This document shows, piece after piece, positions 1 through 12,530 of a stretch of DNA of 64,000 nt. The translations under genes were made by a program, and so were the position numbers. The first letter of the stretch is position 1. Each line of letters begins with the position of its first letter. This stretch comes from Podaxis mareebaensis (Eukaryota > Basidiomycota > Agaricomycetes > Agaricales > Agaricaceae): NCBI GenBank assembly GCA_018524725.1, contig JAEUWP010000394.1:62001-126000 (forward strand). The letters run 5' to 3'. The notes below the pieces were generated by a model. The model worked only from the letters and a program-made list of their open reading frames with translations. It was not told where the DNA came from and searched no databases.

Positions 1-591
1 CCATAATCTAATCTTGGCGCAAGTCTTTCATTTTCTTCACCTGTAGTGAGGAACACGACATCTGATTGTGTAAGCCTTTTTCCAAATCACAATTGTTTGA
101 CTCTCTCCAAGCTTAACTTCCCAATGATCACCAAGATCAACGCAACAAAGATTACGGTAGTGAATTCAGCCTCCGAGTGACGCTCACCGAGACGGCTGAA
201 CGCCCATTGAAACAGCAATGGGCGCTCAAGGTCACATGGAGTACAAGTAGGCTGTAGCACACGTTGCAGCTCTTCGTACCCCCATTAGCTTACCATCACC
301 CATCTCCTGATTTCTTTCGCTCGCTGCGCCCAAATGGCTAAGGGGATCACCCGTCGTTCAGCAAGAACCTTAAGAGTAAAGAGATTATTCTCAAGGATGT
401 TTTCGCGAGCACCCGGTCAGGTCTCACCGGCCATAGGCGAGTCAACCCACACAGGTGATCGTCATTCTCAGTTGCGGCTGTTCTTGTTTGAACCTAACTT
501 GTAGCAGATACATCTGTAGACACAAGGCTGGTGATTGTGCAGGATCCTCAAAGTGCTGGTGAGTTCCTAACCTTTCTCCGCTATCATTGAG
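1..591. other. Upstream flank of NLR gene 1
   Basis: No gene is recognised with confidence. A small upstream exon of the NLR may lie here: an ATG at 397 opens a short frame that could splice (donor 421, acceptor 542, then a second junction near 559-591) into the exon starting at 592. The 33-nt second intron this needs is very short, so the model is weak. Confidence 0.3.
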
Positions 592-3110
592 TTAATGCTC
601 CTGTAGCTCGAGAAGTGGAACCCCAAACGGTTGAGAATGAGCCACCACAACCGAATAACGGTTAGTTCTTCGGGCGTTGCTTTCTATGTGATTCATTTTG
701 AGGTATGGAAACCTAGGCCAGGCTAAGGATAGACGTTCGAAGACCCATTTCTTTAAAAGCGCGCACGACTTTACCATGAATAATCCCAAAATGTATGACA
801 TCAAACAGTACTTTCAGGGCGGTCTCGACGCCAGCTCCTTAGGTAGGGCTCGAATAATACAAGTCCTACTTTGCAGTCTCCTGAAACCGTCCTCACAGCA
901 ATGATGAAACTCGCCGAACACATGATCCGTGGGGCAGAATTTGATTCTTCTGTTCGCGACCCTCCTCCTCGATGCCACCCTGGCACACGAGTGAAGCTCA
1001 ACGAGAAGATCACGGAGTGGTTTTATGACCAACAACGGGGCAAAAGCTTTCTATGGCTTCATGGGCCTGCTGGATCGGGCAAATCCGCCGTAATTCAAAC
1101 GCTTGCTGAAGCACTCTTCAGCTCCAACCACCTAGCGGCCACGGTATTCTTTTCGCGGCCCAACAATCGTAAAGATCCACATCGTGTTCCCGCGACTATC
1201 GCATTCCAACTATCGGTCCGAATCCCTTCCTATCGGACTTTCGTCGCAGAACAGTTCGCTCTGGACCCCAATTTGTTGGATAAAGGAGTGAAAGAGCAGT
1301 TCAGAATATTCATCGTTGAGCCCTTTGGCAGAAGGGAAGTAGGCAAAGATGAAGAAGCTCGTGCCATATTATTAGATGGTTTGGATGAATGCGAGGGGGA
1401 AAACCAACAGTGCAATATTATCCGGCTGATCAGCGCATTCGTCCTCGAATTCCCTCGCGTCCCCCTTATCTGGGTCGTCGCGAGCCGATCGGAGCCCCAT
1501 ATAAAGGCGGTGTTCAAGGATGAGAACGTCAAACCGAGTTATTGGGAAGAGTATGTCCCAATTGACTCAACCGAGGCCTGTCGGGATGTGGAACATTACC
1601 TAAATGCGAGCTTTGATACCATCAGAAATCGATTTCCTGATCTCGTACCCCCGCCGCCTTCGCGCTGGCCAGATGAGACACAGTTCCTAAAGCTGGCCTA
1701 TGCAGCCAAAGGATATTTCGCCTTCGTGTCTACGGCCGTTCAATTCGTTGAAGACCAATTTGTCGCGGATCCCGTGTCACAATTGGACCTCGTACTTTCT
1801 GCTATCGATAAATTAGCCGCAACGGCCGAGAGCCATCCTTTTGCCGCTCTTGATGCCTTATACGCTCAGATTCTCGTTGCAATTCCCCCAACATACTGGC
1901 GCATCGCGAAACGTATCCTTTGGTATAGGCTAAATGTGCGGACCCGGATGGACGACTTCTATTTGCATGTCGAAACTCTTCTGGAAGTATCCAATCTGCT
2001 CGGCCTCCAGCAGCATGTTACTTATAGCGCTTTGCGAAAACTTCATTCCGTGTTGATAATCCCGCCCTTGGAAAAAGCCCACACTGACAGAGTCACTTTC
2101 CGACATGCCTCCTTCTCCGACTATCTTGAAGACTCTTCCAGATCCAAGGGTTTTCATCTCAACGCGTTCGAAGCGGCTCGCGACCTCTACTGGTGTTATT
2201 TTCGGATACTTCAGCAGTATCAAAACGGCCGACAGAGTGAGTCGTCAACAGATCCCGCCCTTGAAGTAATAACCCTACTTTCGGTAGATCTTTCATCGAT
2301 TGATCTTTCGTGGCCTCCAGTCACGACCTTTAAGGGATACAAAAAGCGACAATCCCTTGCGAGCGCTCTGTTGGAGGATGCCAAGTCCAACTGGTGGCAA
2401 CTGTTAACAACAGGGCGATTCGACTACTCCCGACTTGAGCCTGGTCCTCTCTTGAGCCAAGCCGATTCCTTGGAAACTCTAAAGGGAGTTGATTTCGCCC
2501 AACTATTCAACATATACATCGAACCCGATGACCACGACCAAGCAGAACATTTCTTCAGGTGGATAGCTAATCTTTGGGAGGTAAGGCTCAGAGTAATCTG
2601 TACACATCGAAGACTGGATCTGAATCTTTAACTTCTAGGCTCTGCCAGGAGATGTCAAGAACAACGGAACGGTTATACGGACGACTCTTGCTGAGCTCGA
2701 CCCGAAACGTATACGTCATGAACCTAACCTCCTTCTGGTCTGCAGTGTATACACTACGGTAGGCCGTCGCCGTACACATCGAAAGAGCGGGCTGCGACAG
2801 GTGCGGCTATTTGGCAATCCACATCCATTAGCCTACGAACGCTAGCGCTGATTCATGATGACAGCTCGACTCTCGATCTGATTTTGTTGCGTTCTTGGCC
2901 CAGCTCAAATTGCGGCGAAGGACGGATCCTCAGATAAAAGTCCTTATCGTTGGGCGTGAACCCGGGAGGGAGTTTGCGCTGTTTACCTATGAATCGAAAT
3001 CATCGGAATCACAATACCCGTTCCAGACTCATTACTGCATTCCTTACCCTACTAACCAGCACGACGCCTCTATCCCGGGGAAGATCACTTCTTGGCACAT
3101 ATTTAAATAG
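592..3110 (+). CDS. NACHT-domain NLR-like protein (gene 1)
   Basis: Fungal NLR-type STAND NTPase, probably a cytoplasmic signalling switch. Visible parts are an N-terminal segment with THFF, AHDFTM and YDIKQYF, the RGAEFDS..PPRCHPGTR linker typical of agaricomycete NACHT proteins, Walker A GPAGSGKSA and Walker B ILLDGLDE. No C-terminal WD40, ankyrin or TPR repeats follow; the tail instead matches that of NLR gene 2. Exons inferred by alignment with gene 2 are 592-660, about 705-842, 900-2580, 2639-2800 and 2865-3110. The intron after 842 must end at the CACAG at 899, because only that junction restores the frame in both paralogues. The 5' end is unsettled: where gene 2 has its ATG, this copy has ACG, so translation starts upstream through another exon, or at ATG 776 (MNNP). 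Everything from 900 to 2580 is one open frame. Confidence 0.85.
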
Positions 3111-3524
3111 TGTAGCTCGTCCTTTGGGATCCCCCAGCTTGGATTATTTAACGATGGTTTTTACATATGCCTCACATAATGCTTTTCTCGAGTACATTTG
3201 CCGAATGTTAGTCTGCCAGAGTTCCAGATGTCATCTCGGCACGTCACCTTATCCGCACCCGAGCAAATATTGTGACAAGACTTACCACGTTCGGCTGGGC
3301 TTTACATCAGCATCGTAGTTTAGACCCCCAGCGTCTTAGCACTCGTTTCCTTGTAAAGGCATAAATATAGAATCCAAAAAGTCAGTATCACGTGACTTTA
3401 TTATAGTTGGAATTTCAGAGGGGGCCAAGATGGTCGAAGACGTCCAGTTAAAATCGGCCCTCCATCCACTCTCATTTCTTGGAGTCATTACGACAGGGGT
3501 ACGTCATAAGAAAATATCGCCAGA
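3111..3524. other. Intergenic spacer between NLR gene 1 and BFR2
   Basis: No coding frame with recognisable content was found. It should hold the NLR 3' end and the BFR2 promoter; no clear TATA box was seen. Confidence 0.4.
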
Positions 3525-5505
3525 ATGACGACGGAGCGTAAGTGTCACCACCTCCCGAATGAAATAGAACTCGCGACAATTCATGGCACAGGTCTTTCTC
3601 TTGCACAACAGCTAGCTCAGCTAGACCAGCCTGCCCCAGTTGGTGCGTCTTGCCTTTCGCAGAATCATGCGGACTAGTCGATTGACATTTTGAATCACTA
3701 GATTTTGACCCTGAGGATTTGACAATTCACGAACGGGGTTCCGACGATGAAGGCCGCACTACATCTTCAGCCGCTCGGGAACATTATTTTGAAGTTGGGT
3801 ATGTTATTCACCTTGTCCTTCTGAGAGTCGTCATGCTGATTTATCTTACTTTCCCTTTGATGCTAAATGGTTTGACTGTGATTTAGGCCGAGTTCGTTAC
3901 GAAAATTGCATGATAGCATCGCGGACCCAAAGTATGAGGGTGTAAAGACGAGCACGAAGAAATTGATGGAGATTTCGGACGACGAAGACGAAGGTGGAGA
4001 TAAAGGGGAGGAGGAAAAGGAAAGTGAAGGAGTGGACGAAGGAGTGGGTGAAGAGGAATCGGACGACGATGGTGAAGAGTTGCAGGAAGAGGGTGAGGAA
4101 TGGGATGATGATGTGCCTTCGGATAGCGAAGAGGAAAGTGGAGGTGAAGAAGAGACCGAGGAGGAAGAGCAACAAGAAGAACGGAAAGGTTCGCTAACGA
4201 CAAAACGGAGAATGGAGGAAGAGACTGGGCGGCCGGATGATTTGAAGAACACACTCCAAAAGACAAGAGAGGAAGATCTGAGGAAGGGGAAGGCTGTTAT
4301 AAGACAACTGGTGAGTGCACGGAGGTTTTTTGTACGTTTCTTGAATGTTGAAGAGGACCAGAGTATCTGGGATTCACTCCTTGATGCTCGGATTCGATTG
4401 CAAAAAATTGTAACGACAGTAAACCAGGTCGCATTGGTGTGTGCACCTTTCATCTAAGGTTACCGTAAGTTCACTGACCTGCTTCGCAGTCCAGATCACG
4501 AAGTCTGCTGGAATCACCAGAATGTCAGGAGGATCTACGTAAATATCTCGAAGAGTCGATTCTACTAGCCGAGGATCTCTTCGAGCTACAGGAGGTCCGC
4601 TGTTGCAACTTTGATCTTTGTCGTCCAGCTTTCTAACCATCTTTTTTATTCAGACTATCCTTACTATGAATGAAGTTGCTACGCCGCCGCCACGCAAAAA
4701 ACGGAGGATCCAAGAGGACGATGACATTGAAAAATATAGTGCTTACTTCACTGAGGCGAGCTCTAGTACCTCGAAGCTAGAACAAGCGTACGTCCCATGA
4801 GTCCGTTCCTAGTTATCCTGAAGCTGACCAGTTCTTAGCCTCCATCCGTGGCTCGTCCAAACGCTCGCAAAATGGTCCGCCAAAATCCAAGCTGTGGCAC
4901 CCTCAGTCTTACTGCCTTCAAATCGCAATGCATTTTCCAAAAACTCTCAGCAGGTCAAGTCCGCGGTCCAGCTCGTGGACGAAGCATTATTAGACCACCC
5001 TCGGTTACTGGCGAAAACTCGAATATTGCGCGGGAAAGCTAAAAACGAGACTTCCGATGGAAAAGAGGAAGATCCTGAGGTGTTTGATGACACGGACTTT
5101 TACCAGCAGATGCTACGAGACGTCATCGAATCTCGTGGAGATGGGGCCGGTGGAGCGGATGATTGGATGGTGCTGCAACGAGAGAAGAAAGCTAAGAAAA
5201 AGGTGGACACGAAGGCGAGCAAGGGGAGGAAACTACGGTATGTCGTATTGATATAGTTGGTATTGCTGTTCTAAGTTGCGCTGACATGCAATAACAGGTA
5301 TGAGGTACATGAGAAGCTCCAGAACTTCATGGTTCCAGTGCCAGTTGTTGGTGCCTGGCACGAAGAACAGATTGACGAACTGTTCGCGTCATTGCTTGGT
5401 AAAGGATTCGACGACTCCGCAGGAGACGAATCAGGTACAGTAGGACCTGAAAGGACAGTTGAGGTTGAGGAGGCCATTCGAGGAGGATTCCGAGTATTTG
5501 GATAG
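3525..5505 (+). CDS. AATF/Bfr2-like nucleolar protein (TRAUB family)
   Basis: Homologue of yeast Bfr2 and animal AATF/Che-1, a component of the early small-subunit pre-ribosome in the nucleolus. The spliced N-terminus reads MTTERLSLAQQLAQLDQP, followed by a short DFDPEDLTIHE stretch, a long acidic Glu/Asp-rich block (about 3970-4180), then the AATF helical region (RQLVSARRFFVRFLNV, IWDSLLDARIRLQK). A basic patch PPPRKKRR is a likely nuclear signal. The C-terminal TRAUB part ends with YEVHEKLQNFMVPVP and DELFASLLGKGF, strongly diagnostic of the family. Start at ATG 3525 gives a consistent phase over short introns near 3537-3593, 3640-3700, 3799-3887, 4427-4490, 4592-4653, 4790-4840 and 5238-5297. 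The length is usual for the family. Confidence 0.9.
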
Positions 5506-5811
5506 ATATATTTTTGTCGAGTCGATGTCGTAGTTGTGAATATTCACGTGGGATCAGGGACGGAACCAGCCACTGCGGAGGAACAAGACCAAATATGAAT
5601 ATATGAATATCCCTGTGAAGTGACCCATTACGCACTCTGTGACCTATCCCAACACCGACGGCACCCTTCCTCGCCGCCATTTACATCGCGCACAAGCACA
5701 TCCGAGCAAATAATAACACCGCTAGAAGCCAGCTCAGCGGCAAGGCCACCACTGATTAGGCAGTTAGGGTAACTGCAACTTCGGACGACTCTCGCTTTGA
5801 GACAACCAGCT
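5506..5811. other. Intergenic spacer
   Basis: 306 bp between BFR2 and the sorting nexin gene, in tandem orientation. No feature recognised beyond presumed 3' UTR and promoter. Confidence 0.4.
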
Positions 5812-7997
5812 ATGGACACTTTTGAGGACGAGAACCCCTTTGATGACGCCGGCCATCTGCCTTCAGAAGCATCGTCGACTTCAAAAGTCGCGCTCTATGA
5901 ACCGCCTTCCAATCAACTCTCGCCTACTTCGCCGAGGTCGCAGTCTCGCCCTTTTCCATCGCCTGGCACTCACAGAACACAACAAACCAACTACAAGTCC
6001 GACTTTTGTTGTAGAACGGATAGGGTATTGCACTCTGGAGAAGACGTGGAGATCTTGGTGCGTTATTCTAACATCATCAAATGCGTCCCGTCTGACTGCT
6101 GTGTCAGATAACGGACGCACAGAAGACGTCGGTCAATTCGAGTTCACCGTACATCGTCTATGTAATCACGACTGGAGTATGTACACCCCCTCAGTTCACA
6201 TAAATAGAACATTTCTGATACAACTTCTAGAATATGGAGGCCAGACATCGCTACTCTGAATTTGAGTCATTCCGGCAGAGCATGGTGAAATTGTACCCAA
6301 CTTTGATCATACCGCCCATTCCGTCAAAGAACACCATCGGAGATTACGCCGTCAAGCAGACAAAGGCGAAAGAAGACGCGGCAATGATTGCACGACGGAA
6401 ACGGATGTTGCAGACCTTCCTGAACCGCATTGCGCGTCATCCTATCCTGTCCAACGAACATGTGTTCCACCGTTTTCTGGACGGAGAAGTGTCATGGGTG
6501 CGTACGGCAGTCATTCAGTACAGGTTTCACCACTCATGAAACCAGACGGAGGTCCTGAACTCGCCGCCTATTACGCTCCTACCAAAGAACATCCTCAAGG
6601 CTCCTTCCCATAATCCAACGGATCAGAATGCTTCTCCGGCCTACAATGTCCTTCCCAACCCATCCGCAGCTCACCCTCTACGCACCCCTGACCAACGGTT
6701 TCTCGACTCCGAAGCATTCACCCACAAATTTGCGAATCATGTCAGCGGTCCGATGGAGAAGGTCACCCGGAGAGTTATCAAACGCTGGACTGGTACCTAT
6801 GAATTCGATAAGCGAAATGAAACAAGCTAATTGATTTTGACCAGACTATGCTCAGGACCATGCTGATCTAGGTGCCGCGTTGAACGGATTCAGCCTTAAT
6901 GAAACAGGGGCACTGTCTGCTGCTATCGAGAAGACTGGGCAAGCTGCTGACGCTACATACATGTCCACCACGAAGCTGGTGAGCTATTGAGCTTCTTGCT
7001 CTCCCGCGCATTACAACTGAGCATGCGATGACAGTTGCAAGAGTTGGAACAAAATTGGGCAGAACCACTACATGAATATTCTCAATTCGCTTCTATCATC
7101 AAGAAATTACTGGCGTATCGGCACCAGAAACACGTACAATACGAAATGACTCAGGATGCTCTCTCCAATAAACGGGAGTCACTAGAAGAGCTAGAGAAAA
7201 GTGAACGGGAGGCAAAGCGTCTCGAGGAAGCGCTTGGCCGGGGACGGTTGACTGCGCAATCCAATCAGCAAGACCACCAGCAGATAGCTTCCACTCCATC
7301 GAGCCCGGAGAACGCGGGAGAGGAAGGAGAGACTAACGAAACCAATATGGAGCATGGGCCGGCGAGTTCCTGGCCAGTGGCGTTGCCACCTCACCCAGGA
7401 CCCAATCCTGTTCGGCGGAAGTCGCGAGCCCCAGGCATGGGTCTCCTGAACGCCCTCAGCTATACCCTGCATGGTATGATGGATGTGGATCCGGAGACTG
7501 CCCGCCGGAATGGAATTACGAAGACGAGGGAAGCTATCTCACAAGTTCGTAATCAAGTCAAATTTGTATTTGAGGTTGTCTGACTTGGTGTAACCTTAGT
7601 TGGAGGATGCCCTCCATCTATCGACCCAGGATCTGAAATACTCGAGTTCCACAATCCAGGCTGACCTCGACAGGTTCCAACGACAGAAAGTCGCAGATCT
7701 ACGGGAGATGGCAATCAACATGGCACGGAGTCATCGTGAGTGGTGTAAAAAGGTTCGCCAATCCTCTCCAGCCCCTTGTGCACCTGATGATATATACGGT
7801 ATTAACCTTCCATTGGACAGAATTTGGAAGCCTGGGAAGAAGCAAAGAAGGAGATTGACACTATCCCAGACCACCCAAACAGATTGCCACCTGCACCCGC
7901 AAGCGGAAACACCAGTGGACCTCACGACGCAGCATCTGCTGCCGGTCCCTCAGGGACGGGGCGAAGGGACTCCGTCGCCACCGTCAATGGTCGTTAA
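5812..7997 (+). CDS. Sorting nexin, Snx41/Atg20-like (PX-BAR)
   Basis: PX-BAR sorting nexin that binds PI3P on endosomes and takes part in retrograde sorting and selective autophagy. The N-terminus has the NPFDD motif, followed by a Ser/Pro-rich linker. The PX domain is built across three exons: ITDAQKTS, the phosphoinositide-binding RHRYSEFESFRQ, then IIPPIPSKNTIGDYAVKQ and RKRMLQTFLNRI, which closely fit the Snx41/Atg20 group. The C-terminal half is mostly helical with a long charged coiled coil (about 7080-7260), as expected for a BAR domain, interrupted by a low-complexity insert. Introns: 6058-6107, 6177-6230, 6498-6545, 6793-6844, 6979-7034, 7545-7599, 7753-7820; all keep frame. Whether it is the Snx41 or the Atg20 paralogue cannot be decided from the sequence alone. 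Confidence 0.88.
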
Positions 7998-8913
7998 CCC
8001 ATGCTTCCTCTGTCCATTCTGTATACACGTTTTTGTTCCTTCTTTCCGCACTCCTTCTGCCCCCCTTACCCTTTCAACCCGATTCGCTCCCTATGTCAGG
8101 TGCATTTTCCGCGCTCTTGGACCACCGTCGGCGGAATCGGACTGGAGATGTGCGCCTTGATTGTCTGATTCTGGTTTTTAATTCGATAAACGTGCTGGGT
8201 ACGCATTGGGTACACACATATGTTGGGGAATTGATACTAAATGCACGCATGCTCGTTGGTTGAGTGTAATTGGATGTGAATATTCATGTACATCATGAAC
8301 AAAATTTAGGCTTATGGGGAAAGAATATGCGGACATGAACTCGTGGAAGACGATATACGGTACATGGTGTTGTTCCCGCAGTTGGTCGCAGATCTCCACT
8401 TAGGGAAGAAATACGGCCAGGAGGCGTGGATAAATTACGTTTATTGGCAGCCTGAGGGATCATAGGTCCTGCTGCGGGGATCCTGAAGCAATCCCACTGA
8501 AAGTGTACGTCAAGGAAGCGGTCAGCTATACATTTGGGACCTGAGAAACGTCAGTGGGTAGATCCATTTCAAAGTCACCCTGATTGTTCGTCGTTGGGAA
8601 TGTTTTAGGGTTCTGACGGCGAATTAGATCGCGGAGGTTTTTATCTTTGTCATCTCCTATGATCGTCTGACACTGGACGCTTCACGGGTAACCGCTCAGC
8701 TTTCACTTAGGCTCAGTCCGATATTCATGGCGCACACAACACTGTGCGTGTAAGATTAGAACACCGTGACCATACACAGACTTTCGGCTTCTCATCGATC
8801 TCATCACCCACCCCAGGGTAGTTGGCAACGTTGCCTGACCTACAACGCCTTTTAGTTCTCCACAACTCATCAACCGGGAGAAGCTAACAACGCTCGTAAA
8901 AAGGTGACAAGCC
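7998..8913. other. Gene-free stretch
   Basis: 916 bp without a supportable gene. Short frames on both strands lack recognisable content. It lies between the nexin 3' end and the kinase promoter. Confidence 0.4.
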
Positions 8914-10692
8914 ATGAACAATCCCGAAACCCAGCCCAGGGTTCAGGTCGAAGAAGAATTCGATACGCAGGATAAGATCGTCCTCATACTCTGTGGCCTT
9001 ATCGCCTCCGGTAAAGTGAGTGATAATCAGGCCTTCTTTTACTTCATTTCGGTCCGATCTCTGACACATGAATGTCTGCTATTTCTTTGTGACGATAGTC
9101 TACATTTGCAGACGCACTGCAGGCTTATTTTCCACAGTTTCGGAGATGCTGTCAGGATGAACTGGGAAATAGGCAAGCGGTGGAGAATGCAGCGAGGGAG
9201 TTTCTGGGCATGGGGTACTCGATTTGCATTGACCGGACGAATTTCAACGCTGAGTGAGTAGTCCCGGCGTCAAGTCATCTTACATACTTCTCGCGGTTGG
9301 TGCCACATAACGGCGCCACTGCGCCTGGATCCATCCATGATGACAACTCCGTATGTCATGGGATTGTGCGGTCCAAATCTGCCTTTGACTCTAGTTTGAC
9401 TTGCATACAACCAGTCCACTGATGCAAGCCTGAATCCACATCTCCTTCATCGATATCTAGACAGAGGTCACACTGGATCAAGATTGCCCATGAATTTCCC
9501 GGAACTTTAGTTTGGGTTATTGTCTTCAACACACCTTACGAGGTTAGTTTGAATTGTACCTACTTCTCTTTTCACTCTACTCCCGCACCGGGACAGGGAG
9601 CGCATTGCCTTGATGAGAAGGCGCATATGTGTCGTGTTTCCACCCAGTATATGCTTCTCAATCTTTGTTCTTTCATTCTCTGGGACAAAATTCGGATGCT
9701 CACCAAACCCCTTTCTTTTGTCACTGCCAAAATAGATCTGCGCTCAAAGACTCCGGAACAGTGAGTATATACCACAATTTCAAAAACGTCCTTCCCTTTG
9801 GGCACACATGCTCAGGGGGGCCATCATCTTCGCGATGATGATCAACCCCTTGTTTTCTTCTTTCTTTTGTCTTTCCAACTTTGAACTCACCTTTATCTCT
9901 AATTTTATCTTCATCTCGCTCTTCCATATTTCATCTCTGACGTCGTATCTTTTGTCTTGGAACGAAACAGGAACATCACATCCCACCATCAAATCCGCAA
10001 AACAAGGCCTCCCGATCTTGGCGCGTTTTGCCAAAGATTTTCGTCATCCAGATCCTCGTGAAGGATATGACCGTATTCTGTATCTCCAACCGCCCCCCGC
10101 CCCTATTTTAAGTGGGAACGCAGACCTGGGTTCGGGTTCCTTAGGTGTAGAGCCGGAGTATCCTGCTACATACTACACCAAGTCGGATATATCCTCGATC
10201 CTTCATCGGGTCCGATGCTCGCCTGCAATATTGCCCCCGCCCATCTCCTCATCTACTTCTACGGTTTCATGTTCCGATTCCTCTGCTTCTCCTCCTGCTC
10301 ACATATCCCGTGGATCGAGTAGGGGTGCCGTTGGTTCTCAGCGGCAGGGACATGGTTCATCCGTGTCTCCAGGAAGGGTGACCGCGGGCCGCCATAGAGG
10401 AAGAGCAAGATCTGGATACACTCCACATTCCCATTCGTCTTCTTCCTCGCGACCCGCCCTATGCGATCCTCGGCGAGATCGGGAAAGTTGGCGTGATACG
10501 AACTATAACCCTTCTGAAGGTCACCAGGTGCATGCCTGTGGACGTGGTGGAGTCGGTGGCTATGACACTGGCCCACGGCCCACAAGTTATACGGGAGTTT
10601 CAGCTCAGGATGTCACTGCCTCAGCTGCAGTTCCGGAAATGTCATCGGGTGTCCGCACCGATGGGGACGGTTATAGCCCAATGAAGCGTTGA
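8914..10692 (+). CDS. P-loop kinase, PNKP kinase-domain-like (AAA_33 type)
   Basis: Predicted nucleotide or nucleic-acid kinase resembling the kinase half of polynucleotide kinase/phosphatase. Walker A is ILCGLIASGKSTFA, created by splicing exon 1 to exon 2. Then come CCQDELGNR, ICIDRTNFNAEQR, VWVIVFNTPYE, a basic lid CAQRLRNRTSHPTI, and LPILARFAKDFRHPDPREGYDRI, in the order known for this family. Exons: 8914-9015, 9099-9253, 9461-9542, 9736-9760, 9971-10692. The fourth exon is a 25-nt microexon carrying the lid arginines; without it the conserved motif is absent. No 3'-phosphatase domain is visible. The C-terminal part (from about 10080) is a Ser/Pro/Arg-rich low-complexity tail without a recognised domain, and an unseen intron there is possible. 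Confidence 0.8.
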
Positions 10693-12530
10693 TGCAGTCG
10701 AGATCTCGTAGTGATCCTCGTTCCTGTTCATATGGTGCCGGTGGAACCAATGGAACATGGGGAACTCGATGGTGGCACCGAAGCGCGACGACGAGAACAA
10801 TAGCCTGGGCGCAAATGTAGGAAACAACATCAAAATTAATAATAAACGTTCATTCATTCAGCACTCGAAATGAGTTCTGTTGGAGGTTTTGGAGAGTGGT
10901 ACAGATGCTACCAATTATCAAATTCATCGGCGATACGAGGAGCGCTCGAGATTAACGAAATGTGCCAAAATATACATAACGTCTATGTATTTAAATTCCA
11001 GCCGTTGATTTTGTTATCAGCCATTTAATTGGTGCGACCCTATATTAAACACCATGTTAGGGATTAGGTATCAGGCGTCAGAACACCGAGCCATGAATAC
11101 GAGCACATTGGTTCCGAACATACCTTGATCGGAGCAACGACTCACCATTTGCGCATCCCCTCAACCGGCGCAAAACGTACCCACCCCTGCAAGGCTTACC
11201 CTCAGTATATGCACAACTTCATCCTGGCATTTCCCGCGGCCAGTTCTTGGGTACTCTTGCAGCTCCACGGCTACCCTCAAAACTTCCGTCAGAAAACCAG
11301 GATCCAGCGGACATAACAGAGTGTCATAATAGATATGTGTCGCATATAGTTAAATGCATGTCGTCCGGAGAACAATAAGGCCAGGCATCCCTACATAGAT
11401 AAGCTTCGTTCCCACCTCCGCTCGAATTTTATCCGCAAAGTGAAAATCGAAAAGTATAGTAGTACAGATTGTCTTGTGATCTACAGTACTGCGTATTCAT
11501 TGAATGGATTTGGTATGATATGGTTGGGTCGCCCGGACTTGAAATTCTGAGTTCAGCCGACTTGTTGGATCCTACTTTGCTTTCACGGAAACTCCGTCGC
11601 CAAGGCTGTGTTCAGTGACCTTGCCTTTTTTTTTCTCTTCTTTCTTCCTGCGGTGCAGATCCAAGGACATGGCGACGAAGGATTGGTCCGCGCTCCGGTT
11701 TCTAACCCTAGCGAATGTCGTGTGCAGGCGTGGATCCTCACTGTATGCGCATATAACTCAGCCCCGTTTGTTTCGCTTCAGAAGCAATCCATGTATTGGT
11801 CATTCATTACGATTCAACTGAACGTATGAGTAAGACAGCTGTCAATTGATCACGGTGGTGTTGTCAAAGGAAGGGCCCGGATTTCAGCCTTCGGGGGCCG
11901 TTGGGTAAGTTTATTTTTAGGGTATACCTCCAGTTTGCCGTAGGGTCTCCTAGGAGTGGTTTGTGACAACGGGAATGTGTTATCATGCTGTTGCTGTTCA
12001 GTTCAACGCCCCCCGTCTAATACCCATGTGTGTACATATATCGTAAATCAGAACGTCTTGGGTTGGGATTCTGGAAGACAGCGATCAAGTTGACAGACAC
12101 GATGCTAGGGTCTTTGGTGGGCTATGGCAGCGACGCAGGTATTACGGTCGCTTCCTATCCCTAACGTTTCCGAGTTGTGATCGAAGGGGAGCTCAGAGAG
12201 GGCTGTAAAGCTGATGGTCCATGAATGGGTGACCAAAGGCCAGCCCAGGCGCGTTCCCTGAACATGTATCACCCAAAGGGTAATTGACGGTCTCCGAGTC
12301 AAAGCACGCCCAGTGGGATCCCTGTGGCGGTTCTTCATGTGCTACGCTTAGGAGAAGCGCCTGAATGATCTCTAAAGGAGATTCGTATTCATTGTCACCA
12401 GCCTTTTGCTAGATCTAAGCAAGGTCACTGGGCATTAGCCGACATCTAGTCAAGATTATGTAGTGCAGGTAGGTTGGTGTGGTAGGGGATAGCACCACAG
12501 TCGCGTGGGCACATCTAGAAGAGACGAGAC
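10693..12530. other. Large gene-free stretch
   Basis: 1.84 kb with no supportable gene. AATAA-type sequences near 10840 fit the kinase gene's polyadenylation region. I saw no tRNA, repeat array or terminal repeats. Confidence 0.4.

Noticed and set aside
3863..4453. Long minus-strand frames opposite the BFR2 acidic block
   Set aside because: They are Ser- or Leu-rich shadows of the Glu/Asp-rich coding sequence.
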